Source: Lactarius indigo (lineage: Eukaryota > Basidiomycota > Agaricomycetes > Russulales > Russulaceae). From it: a DNA stretch of 64,000 bases. Below are positions 49,201-59,097 of this stretch, piece after piece (the stretch's first letter is position 1; each line of letters begins with the position of its first letter). The notes under the pieces are model-generated. The model worked only from the letters and a program-made list of their open reading frames with translations. It was not told where the DNA came from and did no database searches. The stretch is from contig JAFKAC010000008.1 of the NCBI GenBank assembly GCA_025766275.1, positions 2,170,001 through 2,234,000 of the forward strand. The letters are read 5' to 3'. Position numbers and translations under genes: made by a program.

Positions 49201-50290
49201 TACGAACGATCGAGGAACAGCTTCCCATACAGCCAGTCATTTTTTCCCGTTTTTGGACGATATGGACGTTCACGTTCTCTGCCGCGGTATGATTCTATTG
49301 ACACCCTCAGTGCACCTTTTGTTAGAAAAGTCTTTCAAATTTTAGGTCGTTTTCGCCTTTATCGCGACACATGGTCCCCGCTCGCCCCTAGCTAATGATG
49401 CCATCATCGAACTCGACAGGGCATACACATTAATAGAGGTCGCCTCCCAAACCAATTACCGCGCCAAGAGAGCTCTCGTATGTATCTCCCATTCCAAAAT
49501 GGTCAAATTAGTTCTGAACCACGTTGCTTGTTTCCGAAAAGGTCATCCTGAATCGCATGAGGGAGAAGGCACACCGGGCCTTGGAAGCCGTGCGCGATAC
49601 CCCCCAACCCCCGCAACCTGACGGGGCCGTACATAGCGTTAAACAGGAAGAAATTGAGGACGACTTTGTCGTCTTTGCCGGCCGTAGTCGCGTCTTCCGT
49701 CCGGGCGGTAATGTGACCCCCGCGCCGCAAGTTGTGCCAACGCAGCAGCAGGATCCGACGCATCAGCATGACCGGGTGCCTCCGCACGACGAGCACGCCG
49801 CGGCGGGTGAGTCGATGCTCGATGAGTGGCTCGCGCACCAGCAGCAGTCCGCTGGCTACGACCCGCATTACGTCACGGCGATCGATCCCCCACCTTCCGC
49901 ACCGCACGACCCGCACCAGCACCACCAACACCAACACCACCAGTACGGATATACACCCTGAACAGCCGCAGTACACACTCGAGGCCGTGCCCCCACCGTC
50001 ACACTACGTGACCGATCCGTACATCGCATATGCCCCGCCGTCGCATCCGCAGGCCTCGTACCCGCAGCAGGCCTTATACCCGCACCCACATCCGCACAAC
50101 CTCCATCCATCGTCGCATGCGTCTGGGATCGGGCAGCCACCGCAGCACGGGCTGCATACGGATGAGGAGGCAGAGATGCAGCGCGAGTATGCGGTGATGC
50201 GTGCGGCGCCGCCACCGGAGCTGGCGCAGCTCGGCTTTGCGGCGAATGGGTCGCGCTTGAGTGAGACGTGGGTGTCGTTCATGCAGTAGC
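46255..50290 (+). repeat. Tandem duplication unit, copy 2
   Basis: Paralogous to 40690-44650 in the same orientation, including promoter, introns and 3' end (both copies share TTCATGCAGTAG at the stop and similar 3' UTRs with GTTTC, TTGGGT and GTAGTATAT). The spacing between units is about 1.6 kb of unrelated DNA. Confidence 0.75.
46805..50289 (+). CDS. Zn2Cys6 fungal-specific transcription factor, copy 2 (frame-disrupted)
   Basis: Same exon plan as copy 1: MPVDLSKPQPDRRKV..., CAECRR, KIKCDKQIPCQSCQ, the microexon RRGCASLCPN near 47150-47180, and SLATGQGTR. The coil FVIAATEHLHRRIDRMGDRI is intact. In the next exon a C-run at 47484-47488 has one C more than copy 1, giving TGA at 47496-47498. 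The old frame resumes (CEGSLLVDTEKPEEQ) and all later exons (FFGFTGGSDLLL, ANATWIFRSITRQQ, ESTWSLVAIACYLAQT, VGAWMFRFGFE) remain open. A second one-base insertion gives TGA at 49959-49961, again with the old frame continuing to the shared C-terminus. As read, the product would be only the DNA-binding domain plus coil. Either a recent pseudogene, a truncated decoy regulator, or assembly error. Confidence 0.75.
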
Positions 50291-50914
50291 GGGTTCACTG
50301 GATGGATCAGCGGTAGACAGCAATTTATGAGATCCCCCATCCCCTTCTTCCCTTCCATGTGTTTCCCTTTCTTGGGTTTTGGGTTACCCCTGTCTTGTTT
50401 CGTTGTAGTATATGCTCGTGGCGATTGTCTTGGTTGCTCAAACACTGTATCACTCTACCTTCCCATCTATCGTTGCCTTTTGTTTCTTGTTAATTGGTGG
50501 TTCTAGAATCTAGATGGACTTGACTATATGTATTACACACACACGCATAACTAAACTGGCTTGTTAATAACCGTTTTAAGGGCGATTATAAGCGCAATTC
50601 GTTTGACAAACACCTCAAAGTGAGAAGAGTGATCCAGTTTGTTCTCCATACGACTAAGGACCTTACACCACCTTACAGTATGGAAAAAGTGACGATTCGG
50701 AATCTGAGAAAATGCAATTATTGGACCATTACACTGTGCCCATACTAACTCCTTCACCTCCGTGGGTAGCTGGGCCGTCTGACAACGAGATTTGCACGTA
50801 GCTGTAAGTGGGATGTACGTGCAACCGCGAGCTTCTGGAGAATAAACAACGTACACTCTAGGCAGAAAAGAGAACCTGGCTGAAGAACTCAACGCGCCAT
50901 GGCATCTGCAATAA

Positions 50915-52625
50915 ATAAGTTCCTCGACTCTTTTATCTCTGGGAACGATGGAACGCAAGAACGGTGCCGGGTGGCTTTCCCCTGTCTCCCGACGAAAAAT
51001 GTTGCCTACCTTGAGGGTGAGCCTATATATTTGTACTTCTGAATGCTTTTTCACCTCATCAATACGGAAAACCGAGAAAGTAAAGATACGGCATAAATGA
51101 AAAGTGTCAGCATCGACAAAGTGCCTTTCTGGGCAGATACACTTTCCAAACCCGAAGGCTGGCGACAATAGGGGATCGTCACACAAGCTACCATCTGGGT
51201 TGAGGAACCGCTTCAGTCTGAAGACATCGGGTTCGGGATAGGTGGCAGGATCATGAAAAAAATTGCCCTGCATGAACTTAAAGTCTAAGCCAGGCTTCAA
51301 TTCGGCTATTTACTGACCAGGCATTTCCGATCACCAACGCTCCTGCCATCAGTAGAAATCAAGTGGCAACGATACTGGCACAGAGAAACAACGCAGTGTT
51401 GGGAATGAAAATACCCTTATAAAAATCATCTTCTGAATCTGCGTGAGGAATAGCTTGGAGTGCTTAAATACCTCTTTTCAAGTCATCACTGGTGAGACGC
51501 ACCGAGAGGCGAGACAGGCCGCCATCTCAGAACCTCCTGACACACAGCATCAAAATATGGCAACCTCAAACGATCCTCAAAAGTCTGCCTACAACGGCAT
51601 CGATTTCATCCCGAGCCTTCTTCAACGCATCGGGACTGATCAAACCTGCGACCAAAAACGTTATCATGGATGAGACGGTCTCAAGTCAGAGTTTTAGCGT
51701 GCTATGTGTTCTCCAACAGACAGCGTTAGCACCAGCTACTAAAGGAAACAATTTGAGTACTACCCCGGAGATGAAAACACCTACTAATCAGCATATATCG
51801 AACCTAAAGCACCAGCTAGCACCTTTTCTGCCTTACTGTGATCCGATCCACTTAGTTTCTCAATCTCTTGGAGGTATTCGAGGGCGAGCGAAAGACAGGC
51901 TGTGCTGCCGATCTGTCAGAGATTATCCCTTGACCCTATGAGGATTACTATCGTGCCTGGATCATGACTCATGACGCTTTCCTTTTACAAACCACATTGG
52001 CTCATGGCACGACCAATCTAAGCAAGTGGCTTGAAACTGATATATGGTACCCAAGCGGGAATGTTGCATAGTGGAATGGTGAACGATAAGCTGGTATGCT
52101 GTGCAGAAGTGAGACTACGTACTGATCGGAAGTCTGCCGATGGGCCAAGCACTCGTAGCGGGCCTCATTTTGCAAACTTGTTCATCCGTTTGGCAGCATC
52201 CAGCTCGCCTTGAAACTGAAAAGAAACACGACAAATAGGTATATACTATCAGAAAGACAAAAACCATTTCGTACAGCTCAACGTGAGCCTGCACTGATCT
52301 AGGACTGCAAGAAGTCGTGTCAGGAGTACACGTATTCTTGCTTGTTGCACGGGACGATGCGTTGCCATAGCACCAGGTCGAAGGCCAAGTCGAGAAACTT
52401 GCGTCCTTGGCGCCATATTTCACAAGTGGTATTTACCAGTGCCATTCTATCCTGCACACCAGACTAGAGCGAAACATCCGAGACTAGCAAGTCCATGAAT
52501 AAGATATCGGGGTGATCGGAGTAGACACTCGCAGGTTTTTGTATGCAAGCCAAGGGGACGTTCGGGAGATTTCAAGAAGGTTGCCAATGATAGGCCAACC
52601 TGGTGGGCCCAGGAGGGTAAGGAAG
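50915..52625 (-). pseudogene. Cytochrome P450 pseudogene
   Basis: In order on the minus strand: proline hinge PPGPPGWPIIGNLLEI (near 52600), C-helix WRQGRKFLDLAFD (near 52390) and, in another frame, GAMATHRPVQQARIRVLL. Then EYLQEIEKLSG and KAEKVLAGALGSIYA lead to a degenerate I-helix AGANAV (AGxDT expected), [12 protein letters not shown], the K-helix exon [20 protein letters not shown] (ExxR intact), SEDDFYKGIFIP and ALVIGNAW. The heme loop FGFGKCICPERHF follows (usual FGxGRRxCPGR), then IVPRDKRVEEL. The heme Cys is kept, but frame changes, a degenerate I-helix, and R-to-C and G-to-E changes in the heme loop indicate a dead gene. Resembles the expanded basidiomycete O-methylsterigmatocystin-oxidoreductase-like P450s. 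The N-terminal anchor is lost upstream of a C16 run at 52627-52642. Confidence 0.75.
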
Positions 52626-53578
52626 TCCCCCCCCCCCCCCCCTTCTCCGGTATCTACGTATAGCGCGGATAGCGATAGAACAGCGACCAGATCGAAAGTG
52701 AACTCTTGAAACCTCAGCCTGGGCGGGTCACTGTGATCAGTGGTTTCAACACCACTTCAACGGGAGTCTATCAGTCTTGCTGCCAACGCTTTGGATCATG
52801 AGTAAGAGGATGAGTAAGAGGGTGTGTCAGAGTCTCTTGTAGGGCGCGAGCAGCCTTGAAAGATTATCCGAACTGTTTGGTGATTAATACGTGAGGGCTC
52901 GGCTCAAAGCTGGAACTGACTCGGAAGCTGGCTGGTGCCAGGCAAGTTCCACAAACCGGGCCCTCATGCAAGCCCATTGGCTCATTTTGGGTGCCCGGGC
53001 CGCTTACCCGGAATCCCTTCTGGTAGTACACATCCATCAGCAAATAAAAAAAAGGTTGACAAGTGGTTATAACTGCTTATAATCGCCGTAAGCAGTGTGA
53101 GCAGGTCCGGGATTACAAATCGCCGAAAGCGATTGTGATCGTTCGATGGTTTTGAAATCGTTTGGCAATTATGCCCATAAACTGTAATCGCTTAAATTCG
53201 CTTTTGTGGATTCTATTGCCTTTCATGAACTCAAACTCTTCACTTGGGTTGTGTGTGCTTATAATCAGTTATAATTCAGAGGGTAGATAGTAGAAAAATT
53301 ACAATGTATTGTGCCGGACTTTTATCTTTTTGCTCTTGCTCTATCTTAATTATTATCTAATTACCTTGCTTGCCAAAGTCATCTGACGTCTTATCTCATA
53401 TTTCATAATACTACTAAGGATACATGATAAACTGCATTTGGCCAGATTTGAACATGCGGTCTCAACATGAGTGCTGACATAACAATTTGAGATCGCGACA
53501 AATATTACTGCTACACCAAAAGGTCACTAGCACTGTACAGAACAGTATGATACTTAAATAGCAGGGCCTGTTTCACAC

Positions 53579-54143
53579 TCACTCTTGCATAACGTTCCTA
53601 TGGAGTTGATGTGGCCCCAGCTGCACTGTACGGAGATGAGTCCATGTGAGTTCAAAGCAGAGCGGATTCGGTGCAGGGGTTAAGGGGGAGGTAAGCGAGG
53701 GAAAGAAGAGCCCGGAGCGAAGTTGGGGTGCTGACGGGGACGAGGACCGCGGGCGGGTGAGTGGGGAGGAGGGCGCGGATTCGTACAGGTTGCCGAGGTC
53801 GGAGAAGGAGGACCCGGTGGTGTGGAAGGGGGTGGGGCCTGTGTGCATCGAGCTGATCGTGCCGTTCGGGGCGGGGCTGAATCAAGAGGCCATACGAACA
53901 AAAGGAAACGAGATACGATGACGCACAAAAATACCACCCCCTCCTGAGTCCGGTGACGGGCGTGACGATCTGTGCATTCTCCAACGGCATCTTGAAGGTG
54001 GCTAAGGGAGCTGACGAGGTGGTTTGATGCGGGGCAGAGGACAACGAATCAGAGAGTGACAAGGCAGAGATGACAAGGCAGAGACAATGGATTAGGGCTA
54101 GGTATGAGCGTGTGGGGGTGGTCGAAATCCAAGTCAAAATCAC
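53579..54143 (-). pseudogene. Gene fragment inside the TIR element
   Basis: On the minus strand LATFKMPLENAQIVTPVTGL runs to a GTGG donor. After a candidate TTGATTCAG acceptor the sequence continues APNGTISSMHTGPTPFHTTG, SSFSDLGNLYESAPSSPL and a Ser/Pro-rich tail to a stop at 53579. GC content and codon use differ from the A/T-rich element around it, so I infer a captured host fragment. No family recognised. Confidence 0.3.
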
Positions 54144-54505
54144 TTAGCGGCGACGACTTGACTTGGGATCTAGGTGGCTGCGGTGGCGAAGGATTCGGTG
54201 AGTGAGCATGGCTGAAACAGGTAGAAGTAGTCAATTTCGGGCCCAGAGCCCGAGCTAGCCTTACAATGCGAAGAGTTTTGAATCCAATTGAGAAAAAGAC
54301 AATCGCAGGAGAGGACTGGGTGTGTCATCATGGGTAAGTGAACCTGTGCCACAGTCGGGAGTGTGGGTTTTGCCAGCTCCTGAAATTGTATGTGCGCACA
54401 AGTGTGCACATATAACCCAGCCATGAGCCATCCAGAAATTGCATGCAATTATAACTTGGCCATGAGGGTTATCCAGAAATGATATGCACATATCATGCAG
54501 CCACA

Positions 54506-55031
54506 TGTCACGTTTCTGCTTGTACGGACTGCTTGACCTGGGACCCTTACTGTACCGGTTGCAACTATGGCGGTAAGGTAGATTAGTTGTGGACTTTACC
54601 ACGGTGATACGGTAGTGCGATAGGAGATACGGATTGATTGCTGACTGATGACCGACGCCACTAATACTGGTAGTAGTGGTACTAGGATCGAGTTACTTAT
54701 GCGATACATTGGACGCTACCTTACTGTGACTCATAGCAGCGCTTCAAAGCCTGCTCAACTTGTATTTAAACTGTCTTGTGAAGACCAAGATACACCATCT
54801 TGGTCTTCTTGAATCGTCACTTGTCTTCTTCTCTTTCTCTCTCTCTTTGCCTTAAGAATTGTTCGACTCTGCTCAAAACTCAAGAACTTCGACTTGCCAG
54901 TGTACCTTCGTGTATTCACTGAGGCAAGGACTTGGACCTCCGCATCTTCAAGCCAAGTAGTAGACCTTTGCATTGCTAAGTTGTTACCGTCATCTGCGCT
55001 CAAGTCGAGCTAACGTCGTGGTGACGTTACA
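54506..55031 (+). repeat. 5' LTR of the chromovirus (526 bp)
   Basis: Begins TGTCACGTTTCTG, ends GACGTTACA. Contains a TATA-like TATTTAAA at 54763-54770 and a perfect hairpin 54781-54807 (11-bp arms AAGACCAAGAT and ATCTTGGTCTT, 5-nt loop). It is identical in length to the 3' LTR, with 13 transition differences. Confidence 0.95.
54763..54770 (+). promoter_or_regulatory. TATA-like box of the LTR promoter (TATTTAAA)
   Basis: The only clear TATA-like site in the LTR. Transcription starting 25-34 bp downstream would begin at about 54790-54800, where the self-priming complement (54797-54807) lies. The same box is kept in the 3' LTR. Confidence 0.55.
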
Positions 55032-55033
55032 TT

Positions 55034-55044
55034 AAGACCAAGAT
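55034..55044 (+). promoter_or_regulatory. Primer-binding site, apparently self-priming
   Basis: AAGACCAAGAT begins two bases after the 5' LTR and is the exact reverse complement of 54797-54807, the predicted start of the transcript. It does not begin with the TGG expected for a tRNA 3' end. Tf1/sushi chromoviruses prime reverse transcription from the folded 5' end of their own RNA in this way; that this copy does so is inference. Confidence 0.65.
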
Positions 55045-55050
55045 ACCATC

Positions 55051-57135
55051 GTGGCCGTAACAACAAGAGACCAGTGGACGAGTTTTCGTCCCTATTCGCT
55101 CCCGAGAAGAGGAGAACGCAACGTCCCCACACGCTTTTTACAAGCTGCCAGTTGGAGGGAAAGACAAGAAGAGACTGGATATTTCGTGGAATTCAACGGA
55201 CCTAGCAGGTTCCGCCCAGTTGAGTTTAACTTTGACCACTTGTGCTGGGTAGAAGTTACGTGGAACCCCATAGACTCCCAGTGGGACGTCATACGACCAG
55301 CAGGACCTAGATATCGTTGCGACATCGACGCACGAGAACTTAACAGCCAAGCAGATTGGGGCCCTATTGACGGGCAGATACAAGAGCACTCCACCGGAGA
55401 AGTAGTATCTGAAGAAGGCGAACAAAGCCAAGAAGAAAGTGAAGGACGAGAACCGAATCAAACAGAGACAAGCGGAGGAGCAATACAAGACCTCCTTATC
55501 GAACGAGCTGAGTCCGCACACATCACAGAGCCAGAACCAATTCATATCCAATCACCAGCTATCATGGCAACACTTACACAAGCCATGGAGGAAGTCGCCA
55601 TCGAAGAAGCACGCGCAATACGGGCTGAGGCCAGAAACATCCTCATGCCCATTAACCCTGAAATGGGCGTACGAATGACCGCGGACGACGCTGCAATCTA
55701 TCGAGCAATAGGATCAGATCAAGGAGACCCCCCATCTGAATGATGACCCGCACTAGAACTTCCCCCAGGAGTGGGAGGACCCGGTGACGACCCGCCGCCG
55801 CCACCAGGAGAAGGAATCCTGTTTGACCTACGAAGAACCGAGCCGCCAGGAGGACCACCTATCGGACCACCTGAAGGAGGCAGGGGTGGAGGCAGAGGCG
55901 GAGGTGGAGGCGGAGGCAGAGGTGGAGGCGGAGGTGGAGCAGGAGGGGGAGGAGATCAAAACAAGAAACTAACTGGCGAGCCCCCTTCCATTTTCGACGG
56001 CAACAGACTTAAAGTCGACCAGTTTCTAACGCAGTGGCATGTTTATTGGGGCATGAACCTAGACGCCCCCATCATGCGAAACGACTACAGGAGGTGCCTC
56101 CTGTTCTTATCATACATCAAAGGAGGAGCGGTCAGTGAATGGGTTCTATCATTCCTGAACTGGCTCAATCAGCAAATACAACGAGGGATCAGCCCCTATA
56201 CAAGAGGATTATGGGAGGCTGTCGCAGATGGTTTCAGCCAACGATTTGAAAATACGTTGGAGTGAGAGCAAGCACAAGCCATACTGAGAAAAGGCTTCAA
56301 AATGGTGGGAGAGGACGTTGATAAGTATGTCAACGATTTCGAACAGTTGGCAAGGAAGGCTCATTACCACCTCAATGAACCACAAACCATCGACCTCTTC
56401 ACGGTGGGGTTGCCCAAGGAACTGTTTAAGAATGTGTTCCAATTCGATGAGCCCATCACCTTCGATGACTGGAAGAGGGCCGTCCTCAAGAGGCAGAAGA
56501 ACTATATACACCTCAAAGCAAGGCTCAACGAGTACAAAAACACCTCTCCACTGAAGAAACAAAGTGGAAACGTGGGATGGGCACTCCCACAGAATTTGCT
56601 GCAGATGAACCCCTGGGCCATGGACACCTCGGCAGACTGCGCTAAGGTATGGCTTGCGGGGTTGGAAGACATCGATTTCAACAAACTACCCCATCACAAC
56701 TGGCCTGCACCTGCACCCCCGTTCCCACCTAGAGGAGGACCCGGAGCACGAGGAAGAGGTAGAGGAGGATCCCAACGGGACTTAAGGAACGTCCTGTGCT
56801 ATAACTGTAACGCCCCGGGGCACCTCTCACAAAATTGCCCCTACCCAAGGACCCAAAGGCAGTGGTCCAACCCGCCTTCCAGCAGCAGAATGATGGAGAC
56901 CACCTGGCCGCCGCAGTGGCCAGGATCTCCCAGTCCTGTGTCTCAATATGAACCGACGCTACTGGGCTATGCAACACCGGTGCCCAGCGTGACACCCGTG
57001 CCACAAATTAACGCGGCAAAAACGGCAGGGGAGCAAGCGAAAGAATGGCTAACACAGGTGGCCAACAGCACGGATGAGGTGAAAGACCTCATACTTCAAG
57101 ATCTGTGGGGGAAGGAGGGTTTTCAGGGCGCCTGA
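55051..57135 (+). pseudogene. gag: gag (three in-frame TGA stops)
   Basis: One frame stays open for 695 codons except for TGA at 55741-55743, 55744-55746 and 56263-56265. Its parts are an N-terminal acidic/polar region, a Pro- and Gly/Arg-rich linker (GGRGGGRGGGGGGG, 55880-55960), the capsid-like retrotransposon gag domain (FDGNRLKVDQFLTQWHVYWG, then FEQLARKAHYHLNEPQTIDLF), and a CCHC zinc knuckle CYNCNAPGHLSQNC (near 56800) with basic RGRGG before it. The first in-frame ATG is only at 55564, leaving about 170 open codons upstream without Met. The frame ends at TGA 57133-57135, just after a slippery heptamer. Confidence 0.88.
57117..57123 (+). promoter_or_regulatory. -1 ribosomal frameshift site G_GGT_TTT (gag to pol)
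   Basis: The heptamer has the X_XXY_YYZ form in the gag frame (codons GGT 57118-57120, TTT 57121-57123). Slipping back one base enters the pol frame, which is open from here. A small stem (ACCCA 57136-57140 with TGGGT 57147-57151) starts 12 nt downstream. The gag stop lies at 57133-57135. Confidence 0.65.
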
Positions 57136-58466
57136 ACCCATCAGTCTGGGTGAGGGCCTTACAATGTAATTCTGTAATTGTGACAACGCGCTATCGATCC
57201 CTACGAATTCCAGTGACTGTCCGAACGAATTACCAAACGACTGAAACCAATGTGCTGGTAGACTCTGGAGCTACCGATAACTTTATCAAGCCAAGCATGG
57301 CCGCCCGGGCAGGAATCCCGATATGGCCACTAGAAACACCTCACAAAATATGGAATATAGATAATACGGAAAACAAAGCTGGGTTAATCACTCATTACAT
57401 TAACCTAGAGGTGAAAACACGAGGACAGATTAAGAAGATGACCTTCCTAGTCACCGACCTTGGCAGCGAAGACATGGTGCTAGGCTATCCATGGCTGAGT
57501 GCCTTCGAACCCACCATCAGCTGGGCCATAGCAACAATGCATCCTGACACGCATCCGGTGGTACTGGCAACCACTGAGGAACTACTCACTGTGCCCACAA
57601 TCCGGGCCCTAATTACGGCAGAAAAGGAAGCCATCATCCAAGAACTAGAAGAAGAAGGAACCTTTGCATGAGCCACCACCTCAATGGAGTTGGCCATATC
57701 GGCAAAACAACAGCAAACGGCAGCCGTGCTGCCGCCAGTGTACGCAGAATACAGCACATTGTTTAACGAACAGGCTTCACACCGCTTCCCCCCATCGCGA
57801 CCCTGGGATCACGCAATTGACTTCAAACCATCGGCGCCGGCGTCAATAGACTGCAAGATATACCCCATGACGCAAAAAGAAGAAGGGGAGTTAAAAGAAT
57901 TCCTCAATGAAAAGCTGAAACAAGGGTACCTGCGCCCTTCCATCTCCCCATACGCGTCTTCTTTCTTCTTCATTAAAAAGAAGGACAGAAAACTGTGCCC
58001 CGTACAGGACTATCAGGTGATCAACTCCCACACCATCTGTAATCAGTACCCACTGCCGCTTATTCAAGACCTTATTCTCGACCTCAGTAACGCCCATATT
58101 TATACAAAACTCGACATTCGCTGGGGTTACAATAACATTCGAATTCGCGACGGCGACCAAGAGAAGGTGGCGTTCAAGACCAAATTTGGCCTCTTCGAAC
58201 CCACAGTCATGTTCTTCGGCCTCACCAACTCCCCCGCTACCTTCCAGGCCATGATGAACCACATTTATCGGGACATGATCACAAAACACGAACATCTGGG
58301 CACTACAATACACATTTATATGGATGACATTGGTATAGCCACTCACTTCAATCATGATTTGGCAGCCCACATCGCAGCCGTACGTGATGTTCTGCACGTC
58401 GCGAGAGAACACAACCTGTACTTCAAACTCGAGAAATGCCTGTTCCACCAACCGCGGATGGATTAC

Positions 58467-59097
58467 TGTTGATAAGTGACCCTTGCGCACTTAGCGGCTC
58501 GCACAGACCGGACTTGCAGCATGGACTGCTTTAGATTAGATATACAGGACTTGTAGATTAGATACTGTTTGATCTGTACAATCTGGACCTACCATTGTGT
58601 CATCTATGACATCACTGTACTTCTATGACATCATACATCCGGACTCTGCGTTGTATAATGCCTTTGTACTTTCCTTTGTTCTTTACTTAGTATTATCTTT
58701 ATTATGATGTCAGTATGATGTCATCTAGTTCTGGACTCTTCTTGTTCTCCTCTCCCTTGTTCTCAAAGCGTCCACTCTTTTGTCCCTTTGTAGAACAATA
58801 GCACCTTTGTATTCTGTGACTAGCATTACCTATCTTGTACTACTGTCACTCTCTGTAGGAGTATAAGTAGAGTACCATGTACGCTCCTGGTCCACATCAG
58901 TTCTCACTGCTTGTGTGCCAGGTAAGCCTCCTTTCCCCCAAGGTAACAACATCAGTTCTCACTGCTTGTGTGCCAGACAACCTCTGCTTCACTCTTGCTT
59001 GACTTCATCCCTGTTGCTGCCTTCCAGCCACCCTAGCCTATCTCACCACAGTCTACTTTGTCACTGTGAGTATGCTCTTCTTGTGTGCTGTTCATCA
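58467..59097 (+). mobile_element. Solo LTR nested in pol (631 bp, TSD ATTAC)
   Basis: Starts TGTTGATAAG and ends GTTCATCA, flanked by the 5-bp duplication ATTAC (58462-58466, 59098-59102); the pol reading resumes in the same frame on the other side. It contains TATAAG at 58862-58867 and two copies of a 28-bp direct repeat (58894-58921 and 58949-58976) starting ACATCAGTTCTCACTGC. The TGTTG start is frequent in Ty1/copia LTRs, so a copia origin is possible but not shown. Confidence 0.85.

Noticed and set aside
52627..52642. C16 homopolymer as a terminator or structural element
   Set aside because: It lies in decayed sequence upstream of the P450 remnant; a simple homopolymer, possibly of inaccurate length, is enough.
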